A stretch of 64,000 nucleotides of DNA from Liolophura sinensis (taxonomy: Eukaryota > Mollusca > Polyplacophora > Chitonida > Chitonidae). The position numbers were made by a program, and so were the translations under genes. Of the stretch, positions 12,046-23,514 are shown one piece after another (position 1 is the stretch's first letter; every line of letters begins with the position of its first letter). The stretch lies in NCBI RefSeq assembly GCF_032854445.1, contig NC_088301.1, positions 44,451,116 to 44,515,115 of the forward strand, in the 5' to 3' direction. Under the pieces are notes generated by a model. The model was given only the letters and a program-made list of their open reading frames with translations, ran no database searches and was not told the origin of the DNA.

Positions 12046-12890
12046 TTTGTACATGCAATATCAATGCCCAGATTGGTTGCATTATCATATACATGTATGA
12101 AGCCATTATGTATCTTTCTCATGATCATAATAGTTTCATGATTTCTTCTGTAGCAGGCAAGTAGGGTGGAGTACCACAGCATTACTTGCACGGCAGATTG
12201 CTGTCTATTTCCACAACCCTGACCAAGCTTGCCCTCTACATGTACTTTATGATTCTTATATCATCCAGCAGGAAAGGTTCATTTAACTTCACAACTCGAT
12301 CCTGCTCTATTGTTTGGTGTACACAGAATCCCAGTCATCACGGTTGTCATTCCACTTAGGCAAACTCACTTCAACAATTCAAATGTTGAAACTTTAAAAT
12401 CAAAAAGCGGAACTCTAGAAACTAAGGCAAGGTACAAGCTGACTGTTTGAAAATTAACATATATATATTTTTTTTCTTAAAAATAAGGGTACTTTTATCA
12501 TTGGATTTTGTTGTCAACAGTTCATAGATCTGTCAAAGCATGTACCTTTCCTGAGGTCGCGTATTTTTGGTTATTAGCTACCTAATGAAGTGCCCTGATG
12601 TGCATGGTATCAAATACAAAGTCGAAAACAGTGCATATTCGAGACTGCTGACATCTGGGCCTTTGCCGTTTACTTGCGGCAACACGCTTACTCACAGCAG
12701 TGAAAACATAAAATTTTCTAAATAACATGAGAGTTACTACAAAACTTCATTATCTCATAAGTCCAAAACCAGCTTTTGTTGACACTGACAATTTAAATGC
12801 TGTACAAATTGGTCTGTTATCTTTCATACTATAATTTTATTATTAGCAATACTTCTATGAATAGTCAAATGTTCATTTCCCTTAGCTCTG
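12046..12890. other. intergenic, nothing recognised
   Basis: AT-rich sequence between the SINE and the hairpin. No coding signal and no repeat recognised. Confidence 0.4.
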
Positions 12891-12924
12891 CAGGGCTGTG
12901 ATGAGGTATACTATCACAGCCCTG
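12891..12924. repeat. perfect 12-bp hairpin
   Basis: The arms cagggctgtgat (12891-12902) and atcacagccctg (12913-12924) are exact reverse complements around a 10-nt loop. Confidence 0.9.
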
Positions 12925-12963
12925 TCTTGATTCATAAGCTTACCTTGAACACCTCTGTACTTC

Positions 12964-13252
12964 TCATGGTGGCTTCAATACGCTACTGTTGGCCGCCAAA
13001 TAATGTGTCTGTCTGTACTCATGGTTGTCTCAGCTATCAATTCCAGATAAATGTCCCTGTGTGTCATCCCTAGTAAATCCTGGCAAGCATTCAAACATGG
13101 CCATTAGAGTTTTAATTTATTCAGCCTCCACCAGTTTCATGCTTGCCAGGATTTACTACAGATGATACATGAGGACACTTAGCAGCAGGAATCAATAGCT
13201 GAGAGAACTATGAGTACGGACTGACAACAGTAATGTATTGAAGCCAGCATGG
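12964..13252. repeat. large imperfect inverted repeat (foldback)
   Basis: The left arm 12964-13090 and right arm 13138-13252 are reverse complements with small indels. Shared blocks are 'tggcttcaata', 'gtactcat', 'tctcagctat' and 'agtaaatcctggcaagcat'. The spacer is about 47 bp. No ORF. It may be a foldback or MITE-type element, or a long hairpin transcript source. Confidence 0.8.
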
Positions 13253-13258
13253 GAGCAT

Positions 13259-13282
13259 GGGGGGTGGGGTGGGGGGGGGGGG
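13259..13282 (+). repeat. G-rich tract
   Basis: G runs broken only by two T residues, directly after the inverted repeat. G-quadruplex-capable. Confidence 0.85.
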
Positions 13283-13458
13283 TCTACAGAGCTAATTTCC
13301 CTATACCTTCCCATGTTATCTTTCTCCTCGTCGTCTGCTTGCCGCGGCCTCTTACGACTGAAATGCGTCACGAATTGTCAAATTGTAAAACTGTGCAAAT
13401 CCCAGCACATGTAAATAAATGAATGATTATGGCATGCCACGTTGACAATGGGCCAATT

Positions 13459-13575
13459 TCATTTATTTATCTATTTGATTGATGTTTTATGCCGTACTCA
13501 TGAATATTTCACTTATAGTTTTACGACCACGGACAGCATTATGGTGGGAGGAAACCGGCAGATGTAAAAGCAATA
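13459..13575 (-). mobile_element. SINE (family A) 3' fragment, reverse
   Basis: A TTTA tail, 'gttttatgccgtactcatgaatatttcactta' (in two stretches) and 'attatggtgggaggaaacc' match the 3' half of the full-length copies at 45533 and 57167. Confidence 0.8.
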
Positions 13576-14314
13576 TTGATCCTTTCGTTAGTCAACAAGT
13601 CAGATGTCCATTGCCAAAAATTAGTCCTTCACTCTACCACATTCTACGATCTTAACTTTAAAATCCCCCCACTGTCATTTATTGGAGATGTTCATTGACG
13701 AAGATGTGGCCTTGCTGTTTGCAAATAAGGACATCCGGCAGTTCGGCAGTGGGCACTAAACTAGATGATCAGATGCTGACCTGATTGTCCGGATGCTAAG
13801 ATTACTACCAGCTTAGATTGAAGACTTACACAAAAATAACAATAAAAGTTCGAAATCATAATTACCAACAAAACAAAGTCAGTAAGCCAATCGCTGGAAT
13901 ATGCCTTGATATTATGCGCACACGGACGCTGAGTTCCTTTCTCTACCATGCAACAGCCCGGATGACACTACAATTATTAATCCTCCAACACAGAAGAGTT
14001 CTCTTACAAGGTGCTCTACCCTCCATGTTGAAGTTTTGCAAATGACGTAAGCTTGTCCACTAATTGGAAATTGGGGGCGAGGGAGGGGTGTCTAGTCATT
14101 GGAGAAAGTATTTTGTCTTAAAATCAGTTCTGTTTATTTTTATATATTTCCTTGATAGTAGATGTATCAAAGACACAAAGATTTGAGATAGTCATTTGAC
14201 TGGGAGAGCCTTAGTTCAACTACAGTATATTAAAACGAGCACAGTTCTAGGGCTAGCCTTATAACAGACTGTATTAAATCTCGATTCAGGATGGCGATAT
14301 TTGACGGATCTGAA

Positions 14315-14480
14315 AGTCGACGTTCATATCGAGGCCGTACTTGGGAAGGTCTGCGAGCAACCTGCGGATGGACTTCCCCCGGGCTCTGCCCGATTTCCTC
14401 CCACCATAATGCTGGCCGCCGTCGTATAAGTGAAATATTTCTGAGTACGGCGTAAAACACCAATCAAATAAATAGATAAT
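14315..14480 (+). mobile_element. SINE (family A), 5'-truncated
   Basis: 'gcaacctgcggatgg', 'ccataatgctggccgccg', 'gtacggcgtaaaacacc' and an AAAT tail match the 3' two thirds of the full-length element. The tRNA-like head is lost. Confidence 0.85.
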
Positions 14481-17400
14481 ATCTAAGGAATGGTCAACTG
14501 TCATAAATGTAACAAATATCTATACAATCGAAGTTAAACTTAACTGAACAAGGAGAGCCCCGCTTGGGAATTTACGATTGTCTCGAATGTTACGATTATG
14601 CTAAGCCTTTATTAGACTAACACGAGAATATTCAATGTCGGAAATTCTAGAAGAAAAAAAATTAAGTAACCCACAAAATTATGCCCTTCTGTAAATCCAT
14701 TTCCTATATGGAAGAGCCTACCTCTGATATATATGTGACGAGGTTTGAACCAACGACCTTGGCACGAAAAAAGAAATTTCCGTTTGCTCGGTTGTATAGA
14801 AAGGGATGCAATGCACGGTTTTTCGAATTCAGGTCATACTTTTATCCTCGTTGAACATAAAGGCAGCCTTTACAGCTTTTTTGTAGCTGTAAATGTGCGG
14901 TGTAGAACAATGTGCAGGGCTTGTGGGTTTCATGACACAGATCCTGTCTCTGTCAACTTACATTAAGGAGATAGTCAAGGGTGCTCAGCTGAACGCTTTT
15001 AGTCGACATATTTTACCTCGAAGTTGTACAATTAATCCATATATTATACGCTTTTGGGGGCAAATGTATATGTAGGTCGATGTAAAGAGAGTTTTGTATA
15101 TTTTGGCTTCATTCATTACCTAAGGTCCTTGGTCATTAAGTACACATATAGACTGCACACATAATAATATCATCGCGTTCCTAGTAGTTGCTAATAACTT
15201 TATACACTTTAGTTTTAGTTTTAAGAATAACAACGGACAGGTTACAGGATAAATGCAATGGAACGATACTTATAAATTTTATACCATCGATTTAATTCTG
15301 AATCTCCACAACATGCATGCTATGTATGTATACGCTTAATTCTCCTTGAATCCGTCAACACTATTATGTATGGACAATCTGACATCGTGATGATAAATCA
15401 ACACAAACCTGACATGCATTGCACTGTGAGGGGGTGCATACATGTTATGTGTCTCATCCAGTCTCACTCAGTCAGCCATCTCCTATCGGACCTAAATACT
15501 AGTGCAGAAAATATTTTTCACCCAGTTTATTTTTAGTGGGAGCGTTGACCAGAAAACATTTGGCCATAAAAGCAACCAACATTTTTGGGGTCTACAAAAC
15601 TATTGATCGATGGCTGACAAGTATGGTCGAGGATGGTGGAGGGCAGGTTTTTTTTTATATCATCACCTTTTGACAATATAATTTTTACCAAGTTTTCATT
15701 GGTCAGTCATTGGTTAACCAACATTTATTTGGTCAGGGCAAGTTCTGACTTTATCATCACAGATGGATCACAAATATAACTTAAATACTCATTAAGCAAA
15801 GCCAAAATAAATAAAAAACTAACAAACAAAAAAAAAATATTTTCACTAAAATACATGTATAGCGAAAATATAAAAAATATTACCCAAACATAAATATAAA
15901 TATAAACAGTGTCTAAAAATAGGCATCAGTCTCACTCTGCATACCAGTAAACGTGTATGTGGCTCTGCATATAATATATGTAAAAGCTCATTATAGACGG
16001 GGACAGTTATGTCCTTGCATCGCGTTGATTTACAAGCTTTTAAACTGGCTAATTATTCTAATACAGAATGTTGAGACTTTTAGTATATATATAAAAAAAC
16101 GTATTTTGTCCAAATATCACATTGTACATCTCTTGCAATAATATATTATTACTCGGACGCTCTTTTCTTTATCTTGTAAAATCATTTACACCAGTTATGA
16201 GTGAAGTCGACATATTAGAAGAACGCTGCATGATGAATTTATCATCGACCATTCCCTTATAATTTTATCGTTTTTATATCCATGCATTCTTAAAGAAAAG
16301 GTTGGCTAACGTCAGAATATGCGCAGCGTTTGTTATTGCCACAGAGACGGAAAAGGACTCAATCATACATCCTTTAAAAGGCTACTGCACTAATGTAAAT
16401 AACAGAAGATGACTCATATTTAGGTTGAAAGTTATCAATGAAAACTGTTCCGGTCTACAAATATACCGCACCCTTCACACATAGGCCTACTGATAGTTTT
16501 GTATCGGTATATACTTAGCTGTGTAGGCTGCTGTTTAAATATACTGTTTATGCCAAATCCGCGTAAGGTGTTTTCTTCTGACGCCATCACTTTATACATA
16601 CAAGACAAACATTTTATGACATGTACATGTCGGTTATTTTAGATAACTATCATGGGTACCGTTTAATAAACTCCATTATTACTGTCAAACCTGTAAACCA
16701 TACTATAGGCATGATGATCAAGATGAACTTATGTATACTATCTTGTAGGGCTACTAACATGAACTTGATATGTAACATATATGCTATAAGTTCCCATATG
16801 ATAATATATACACGATAGTGGGTGATGGGTGATGTAACATGATACATGTTGCAATCATTTATTTACCAGGTCAGAATATGTTGCTGGCCATCATGAAGCG
16901 CTAATACTAATGCGTGCTAAACAACTCAACTCAAAAATGCGATTTCAAAAAGTGTAGATCTAACTAATTCCATTTACATTTCACTGTTATGCTTATATAA
17001 AATGACATATATAAAGGTTAAGCTACTGCATAGGCTGTGTCAAAAGTATGCTGATTGCAAGACGTGTGTGGCATTCATATCTGCATTGATATGAAAAGAT
17101 GAACGCCCGCACACAATGACTCAGGCAAACCTGTCGGTCAATATAAGTATCAGTACATTTATACAAATTACATACTAATAATGTCCTCATTTACATAATT
17201 TGATACTGAGTTGGGTGGCCTAAACGTTTAGTTATGGAATAAAGAATTAATAATGTATCCCAAAGCCACAGTGATATTAAAAGGAATTTTTTCTCTCCCC
17301 CTGCATGTGTGTAGTCAATTACCTGTAAATGTATATCTGTATGTGTGTATAGAAGTGCGAATGTTGCGGTCAAATTTACATATCCATGTGTTCATATTTG

Positions 17401-17740
17401 CATAATTTGACATTTGTTATTAGTTTCTTGTTACATGAACAGCTGCAGGATTTATTTAGACTGACATAACGGTATGTGGTCTCAACCTGTGTACGTTCAG
17501 GTAGATTTAACCCGTCGGGCACGCTAACTTGCGGATGACAAAATCTTGATTCCGTTTTCCATGACGCTGACCAATGGGAAGAGCGCATCCTCCTGGTGGC
17601 TGTGTGTCAGGGAGAACCACACGGAACTGCTAAATTGGGGACAGCGTGCACGTTTTTGTATGACCGTGAATATACTGTTTGAGAACTCAGAGCTTACGTG
17701 GAAGGTGACGTGTCAAGTTGCAAATACGCTTCAGGGATCA
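14481..17740. other. intergenic region upstream of TIMP
   Basis: No coding exon supported. Contains AT-rich stretches and microsatellite-like TATA runs. An AP-1-type TGACTCA lies at about 17118, some 650 bp upstream of the TIMP TATA box. From about 17500 the base composition becomes more balanced and includes a CCAAT box (gaccaatggg, about 17568). Confidence 0.4.
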
Positions 17741-17748
17741 CATGCCGG

Positions 17749-17756
17749 TATATAAG
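17749..17756 (+). promoter_or_regulatory. TATA box of the TIMP gene
   Basis: TATATAAG lies about 75 bp upstream of the donor that ends the non-coding first exon. Transcription is expected to start near 17775-17785. A CRE-like gtgacgtgtc (about 17704) and a CCAAT element (about 17568) lie upstream. Confidence 0.7.
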
Positions 17757-17779
17757 CCTTTGGCTGGTCACTAAATACA

Positions 17780-17830
17780 TTATTATCACTGAACACAAAC
17801 CGGAAGACAGCTACTTTAATATCTTCACAG
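17780..17830 (+). other. non-coding exon 1 (5' UTR) of TIMP, start approximate
   Basis: Lies between the TATA box and a strong donor, CACAG|GTACGT, at 17830/17831. It joins to the acceptor cttttttctttttcag-type tract at 18312, one base before the ATG. The 5' end is inferred from the TATA position. Confidence 0.6.
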
Positions 17831-18313
17831 GTACGTAAACATCGTTACATTAAGCATGCACTTCACCTGCGTAAGTATCTCAATAAGACATAACAAAGAC
17901 TGAACGACTTGTGTGATTGTCTTACTTGTACTCCATTGTTTATACTCTATCTATCTTTTTTGCACGAATTATCCTGAATAATGATTGCTGTTGCTTGTTT
18001 CATAACACCTGGACTTATGACAACTGCTGTCTTATTTTATACTGTATGCTGACAACAAAACACCAAGATTAAGGATTGCTGATTGTTCATATATTGGATC
18101 ACATAAACATCATAACTAATAACTAACACCATAGTGCAAATTGTGTGATATTATATACTGACAAGTAAACACTATAGGTTACGCTTGTTTGTTTTATATT
18201 GTATATGGGTAATGGGTTTTTCTTTCATATTGTATACAACATGACTTGTGCAGTTTTATGTTGCCAGGTGACAACAAAACATAATCATTAATGCCGACTT
18301 TTTCTTTTTCAGG

Positions 18314-18446
18314 ATGAGTTTTACAACTTCAGGGTGTCTTTTAGCGGTGGCAGCCATCGCCTTATCAAGCTTTCCATTTAGCAGCGGTTGTTCATGCTTC
18401 AGGAGTAATGTGCATCTACAAGACCTGTTCTGCAATGCAAAATATG
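18314..18446 (+). CDS. TIMP: TIMP coding exon 1: signal peptide and CSC motif
   Basis: The start ATG lies two bases after a polypyrimidine acceptor. It encodes the signal peptide, then C26-S27-C28 and LFCNAKY. The donor TATG|GTAGGC leaves phase 1. Confidence 0.93.
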
Positions 18447-21400
18447 GTAGGCTTAATTTCACGGGCACCAAACAATTTATTTAATATTTATAACATTTCA
18501 CTTATGTGAAAGCGGCCAGCATTGTGGTGGGAGGAAACCGGGTAGAGCTCGAGGAAAACCCACGACTATCAGAAGGTTGCTGGTAGACCTTCCCATTTAT
18601 GACCGGAAAGGAAGCCAGTATGAGCTGGACTTGAACTCTTAGAGACCGCATTGGTGAGAGGCTCCTGGGTTGTTGCCCTGCGCTAACACGCTAACCGCCA
18701 GGCCACGTTCCCCCTCCTCCCCCCGAGAGAGTATATAGACACAACGATTTCTAATTAAGCAGCGTGTCACTGTCACTGAATATGTCTCACAGTTCAAATT
18801 TCTTTCTATATTGTTTACTTTTTCTTTTTTTTTGTACTTTGTATGATATATACGGCATGACGGTCAAACATAAATAACACATAAACATATATGGTAATTT
18901 TAGTACTGTAATCCATTTATGCATATATCATAATTATGGGATAGGAATTCTTCTGATTAAGAGGCACTTGTTCGAAATACTTCGCAATGAATACGTAATG
19001 TAAGTGTAGTCATAATGTCACGTGATTTGGAATACTTTATGATCTATAGTGTTATAACAGTAGGCCTATTAAAAACTGTTCCTGTTCAACTCTGTATGCC
19101 ACTGTGGCGTTCTAGAACAAACACATATTAAATGCCTATATTTAATTATATACAGCATTCTGCTGTTTATTGTATTTCTCAATGCAGAACATAGCCTACA
19201 TTGTACACTTAACCAAAGTGTGATGACATCGTATTTGGTGAGCAAAGTGTTGGTGGTACACGTCCGTGCGGCGCCTTTATAGACATATATACAGTAGGGT
19301 CTAATTCTTTAGCTAGTTGGCGTTTAATTCATGTAATGTAGATTTTTTCATTCTATTATTTTATTTGTTTGATTGCTGTTTCTCGCCATACTCAAGTTTT
19401 ATGGTTGGAAGAAACGGAAGTGCTCGGGGTAAACCACTGATCTTTGGCAAATTACTGGCGAACCTTAACACATATGAGTGGGCGCCTCCTTGGTCGAGGG
19501 GGTTAGCACTCCAGCTCGGCGCAATGATCTCATTCAGCACCTCAGTGTCAAGGAAACATTTGTTCTTGCTTATCTATTTCAGTTCTTGAGGTTATTGTAA
19601 CTGGAGATAAAATAATAAAATCGAGGGATCCATTCGGCTTTGATCAACGCCGGTATGATATCACTACGACCCGTGTGTACAAGGTCAGTTCATTACTTTT
19701 TTTTCCTGATATATATGTATATAAGGAAAATGACGGCGGTAAAAAGAAGTAAGATTTCATCATTGTCATTGGGTTGTGATGCGACTGGTCACTTCTTATG
19801 CTGGCGAAGGCCGCTACAACATTACATCATTTGTATTATATTTCTGCAGTACATACGTTGCACTAACTGAAAAAAGTGCTTTAAACATAAACGATTAAAC
19901 GTTAACGTCCACAGGATATACCGGATAATGTGGCAATAATACACATGCGCAAACTTCATAAAGTACACAGACGGTACACAGATTACGCACATGACTTTGT
20001 ATGCTTTTGATTAACGCTACCATATGGATGTGCAAATCTGGTAACTATTGAAGCTTATTGAAGGAGACAGTATATATATATATATATATATCATGTTTTA
20101 AGTGTGTTTTAGGCCATGGTCAGCCACAACGAACGACAAACTGTTATAAAATATCTCCAGTGTATAGCACTCTAGATGTTTAGGACGCTCCTGTCGGAAA
20201 GATCAAATGGTCTGAAATATTCATTTTCGACATCTGCTCAAATGTATAGATAAAAACATTGCTTTCTTGTTTTCCACAGAGATCGCCTGAATATGACGCT
20301 TTGACATCCAAGAATCATATATTCACGGCAACGAACAGTGCAGCTTGTGGCGTTTTCTTAGAAGAAGGAGTAAAATACCTGATTTTAGGTGAGTAGACGT
20401 AGATTCACCAGTCAGCGAGATGGACGTTTTGTAAAGAAGAATTTTCATTTGCCCTCCGTACACTGTTTTATGCATGTACCTCTGCAATTGTCATTCATCC
20501 TATGCACACAGGAACACCAAGGAATGGAAGGATCAGTCTAAATCTCTGCCAGCATGGGCTCTACAGGAAAGCCGATCTGATAAATGAAGAACTGCAATGT
20601 AACTTGGACTATGGTTTCAGCCAGAACTGTGACAAATGCAAGGTATGATGTACCAGATTTCTATACTCAGCGCATGTCTCATCCTATCATAATGTACACT
20701 ATGTCAATGCAGGATTCAATACCAGAAAACATATAACTAAAAAATTGACTAAATTGACCAATTTAGTGGTGTATACTTATGTTTTGAACTTAATATTTGT
20801 TCAGTTGGCTCAGTTCGCTAGGACAACACAATCTTTTGGTTCTGTCTTAGCCTCGGACAGCGAATCCTCGATATTCCCAGCTTACCATGCACTAATCCTC
20901 ACGGCAGAAGGAAAACTGTGTGTCTTGCATATGCCAAAGATCACCGTTATCTTTTTAAAAGACCCATGGTTTACTCCTTCAATTTGGTTTCCTAAACACC
21001 TATGCATAAAAACGTCCGACGTCGTATATAAGAAAAACAGCTTGAGTACACACGGCGTTAAACACCAATCGAGTAAATGAATTGGTTCACTTATACGACT
21101 GTTTTCCTTGGTCAGGTCGGGTACAATACTTTTAGGCCGTCAAACCACGTTTCTGACATGGACGTTTAACGTGCGTTTATACACTTATTAAAGAATGTAC
21201 CAATCCTTATTCCAACTCACGTTGGAGAACGTTCACTGATGCATGGGTAGAACACATGTTAAATTACTTGAAACATGCATCTCTGACGAACCAATGTGTC
21301 CTGACTTTCATTGCTCAAACTTTAGCAAAAATTGGAGATTTTGGTGTAAGTTATATATCACGAGACTGATTTTGAAGACTTTTGATGAATAACTGAGAAG

Positions 21401-21833
21401 GTAATCGTCTGTCATTATATAAAGGGTCCTCCCCAAAGTTTTCAGATATTTTGTACATATATATGATTTTAAATGGGTACAAGTCCGACTTTAATATATC
21501 CGTTGAGATGTTACCACACGTTATTCACTCTAGCAATTGATTTGCCAGGCTTATGTTCAGGTATACTTTTGGTCGTTTCTCGTCATCCTCGTCCTCATTG
21601 ATATGTTATCAATATACGTTTTAACATATTTATGTTTACAGATTCAGTATTGTGATGAGCCAGGATCGTGTGATCAGCAGCAAATCGACCTACGGACCTG
21701 TGTATTTGATCAAGTAGATACCCAGGCCACATGCATTCACGAGTATGCCCATTGTAAGAGTGTTGCCTATAGGTGTGTCTGGTCGGATAGTGGATCTGGC
21801 AAATTAGACACCTGCCTCAATGTAGAGGAATGA
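18314..21833 (+). CDS. TIMP: TIMP (tissue inhibitor of metalloproteinases), whole coding region
   Basis: Five coding exons (18314-18446, 19583-19683, 20280-20388, 20512-20642, 21642-21833) join in phases 1, 0, 1, 0 to give 221 aa. Residues 1-25 are a signal peptide (LLAVAAIALSSF core). The mature chain starts Cys-Ser-Cys (26-28), the signature of TIMPs: the amino group and carbonyl of Cys1 chelate the catalytic zinc of matrix metalloproteinases, and residue 2 enters the S1' pocket. The N-terminal OB-fold domain follows (FCNAKYVLEVIV; SAACGVFLEEGVKYLI; RISLNLC). A Cys-rich C-terminal domain occupies 159-221. Mature length is 196 aa, normal for the family. Mature Cys count is 15 (vertebrate TIMPs have 12), so extra or unpaired thiols exist. 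Secreted inhibitor of matrix turnover. A TATA box, CCAAT box and CRE-like element suggest an inducible promoter. Introns carry SINE fragments. Confidence 0.93.
18485..18712 (-). mobile_element. SINE (family A) in TIMP intron, reverse
   Basis: 'agcattgtggtgggaggaaacc', read in two stretches, then 'ggttgctggtagaccttccc', 'gagctggacttgaactc' and 'ggtgagaggctcctggg' match the reverse complement of the full-length copy. It ends in a decayed tRNA-like head (gctaaccgccaggccacg). The TTTA tail is short. Confidence 0.85.
19350..19510 (-). mobile_element. SINE (family A) fragment in TIMP intron, reverse, degenerate
   Basis: 'tttgtttgattgctgtttctcgcc', read in two stretches, with 'atactcaag' and 'ctcggggtaaaccactg', resembles the reversed tail and body. 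Ends about 70 bp before the exon at 19583. Confidence 0.55.
19583..19683 (+). CDS. TIMP: TIMP coding exon 2
   Basis: The acceptor tatctatttcag is at 19582 and the donor AAG|GTCAGT at 19683. It encodes V45-K78 (VLEVIVTGDKII ... YDITTTRVYK), the beta strands of the OB fold. Related TIMPs show the same 'V..K.....G....RY.I..IK..K' spacing. Confidence 0.92.
20280..20388 (+). CDS. TIMP: TIMP coding exon 3
   Basis: The acceptor is ttttccacag, phase 0; the donor TTAG|GTGAGT, phase 1. It encodes FTATNSAACGVFLEEGVKYLIL, aligning with the family block 'YTA..SA.CGV.L......YLI.G'. C101 pairs with Cys1 by family analogy. Confidence 0.93.
20512..20642 (+). CDS. TIMP: TIMP coding exon 4
   Basis: The acceptor cacacag ends at 20511 and the donor AAG|GTATGA is at 20642. 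It encodes NGRISLNLCQHG and ends NCDKCK, matching the family 'MHITLCDF' block and the 'C.C' end of the N-domain. C144 is an additional cysteine. Confidence 0.92.
20983..21085 (+). mobile_element. SINE (family A) 3' end in TIMP intron
   Basis: 'ggtttcct', 'gacgtcgtatataag' and 'cggcgttaaacaccaatc', then 'gagtaaatgaa', match the family 3' end on the plus strand. Confidence 0.65.
21642..21833 (+). CDS. TIMP: TIMP coding exon 5: C-terminal domain
   Basis: The acceptor ttatgtttacag is at 21641, phase 0. 63 codons and a TGA stop. Seven cysteines (162, 168, 178, 189, 196, 203, 216). This domain normally binds proMMP hemopexin domains, and its sequence is poorly conserved across animals. Confidence 0.9.
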   Translation: MQYCDEPGSCDQQQIDLRTCVFDQVDTQATCIHEYAHCKSVAYRCVWSDSGSGKLDTCLNVEE

Positions 21834-21894
21834 CGGGCTGCTCGTAATTAACCTGCCACAATGACAACATGTTTTCGGAACTGTTTTGTTTTTA

Positions 21895-21900
21895 AATAAA
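21895..21900 (+). terminator. poly(A) signal of TIMP
   Basis: AATAAA 62 bp after the TIMP stop codon. Confidence 0.8.
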
Positions 21901-21972
21901 TCAAGTGAACTGTATCTGTTTGTCTGTTGCTCACACATTTGTTCATCATCTTAATACATGTAAAGAAAGTAT

Positions 21973-22125
21973 CTGATTTATTTATTCATTTTATTGGTCT
22001 TTTAAGCGTGAAGAATATTTCACTTTTAATACACGCGGCCAGCATTATGATGGCATGAAAACGTGCACAGGGGCAGACCAACGACAATCCGCAGGCTGCT
22101 GTCCTCCCGACCGGAGTAGGTATGT
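21973..22125 (-). mobile_element. SINE (family A) 3' of TIMP, reverse
   Basis: TTTATTTATT tail, 'gaatatttcactt', 'cggccagcattatgatgg' and 'gcaggctgctg' match the reversed 3' half. Confidence 0.7.
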
Positions 22126-22537
22126 AAAATACCAATTAGATGATTGAATCAAAACAAAAGAGTGGAATGAATGCACGTAAAAGCAGCGATGATAGTACGG
22201 GTTTTGACTGAATTGCATGATAAAGTATGAAATCGCTTAACAATTTGTGAACACAACTTGCAGCAGCCCAGCATGTATTGAATAGATGTTGCACAAAACG
22301 TCTTTATATGTAGTTGTTGACGTAATAAGAAGCAAAAGTATCACTTTCTACGGCAGTGATACCATAAAAAAAATAATAAAACACCTTCTTAACTTTCTAC
22401 ATTCTGTTGTATTCCAACTGCAGTTTCAAACTTCATGTTTTTTTAAAGGAATATGAATATGAATGTACAAAATTTAACGTTTTATTATTTTTAAATTTTA
22501 AATTCTTCTCACCGGGGGATCTTTCTCATTTCTTCAA

Positions 22538-22621
<84 letters not shown>

Positions 22622-22767
22622 GGAAGTAGTCAACAGCTTAGGGGCGTAAATTGAATGCATGATCAGTATCGAATACCTTGCTAGTTTATAGGTTAGAAAA
22701 GTATGTATCTCAGCTGCACTTGTTCATAGACCGTTGTGTTATTTCAGAACATTGTAAGTTCACTTTG
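22126..22767. other. spacer with long TA microsatellite
   Basis: No gene. Its main content is the TA run at 22541-22618, next to the left LTR. Confidence 0.5.
22541..22618. repeat. TA dinucleotide microsatellite, 39 units
   Basis: Uninterrupted (TA)39. Potentially cruciform-forming and polymorphic. Confidence 0.95.
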
Positions 22768-23329
22768 TGTAAACCCCAGTACCCACTACGTCCTCTCAAT
22801 GTACCCCAGTGGGGAATAGGTACTGGTGTTCACTAAGGCCGTAAATTTTGTGCCTGTGGGCACTCCTGGCTCTCATCTAACCCCGCGAGAGAAGGCGGGG
22901 GGGGGGGGGGGTGAGATTTATTGCCCATCTATCTGGTTTCCTAGGATCCTGGAGACAGAAGTCTCTCTCCTGGGACAGCACACCAGTAAAGACTTACAGT
23001 CACAGCAGCCTTTTGTACACGCCACTGTATTTTGTGTCTAGGTTTCGTCGGACGTTCCCAGCACACAGGCTTACCCAAACAGCCTACCTAAACAGAACAG
23101 CTCAAACTGGCACGTGGAGATTGAGCATACTATTTCCCTTTTTTCCTTCTTTCCTTTCTTTCCTATTGTTCTTTAACCATAAACCTGTATTTGACTACAA
23201 GGTATTGTTGGTGTTGCTTCTTTCAAAGCTTTCTTTCAACTCTATTCAGAATTTGTTACCGCACACACTTGCCCAGATTACCGTGAGACAGTCCGGTGAT
23301 AATATATCGCAGGACAACAAGGTGTTACA
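22768..23329 (+). repeat. left LTR
   Basis: Begins TGTAAACCCC and ends TTACA. It contains a G15 run (22897-22911) absent from the right LTR. A decayed PBS-like sequence follows directly. Confidence 0.7.
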
Positions 23330-23514
23330 TTATCACACAGCATGTGTGGGGCATGTGTGCTTGCGCACGATTCTGATAGATCAGTTGAAACTCACTTATA
23401 TTCCTGAGAGGAACGGTGCGTTTATATTGATACTCTGTACCTCATTCCTTCCAACATCTATATATTGAATTTTTCCCAGTTGATCTACACCCGTCAGTTG
23501 TCATCTACTTCGTC

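Noticed and set aside
22407-22619. Open frame ending in an Ile-Tyr repeat
   Set aside because: Translation of the TA microsatellite.
22911-23468. 185-codon plus-strand frame
   Set aside because: Lies inside the left LTR and leader; the related right LTR does not keep the frame.
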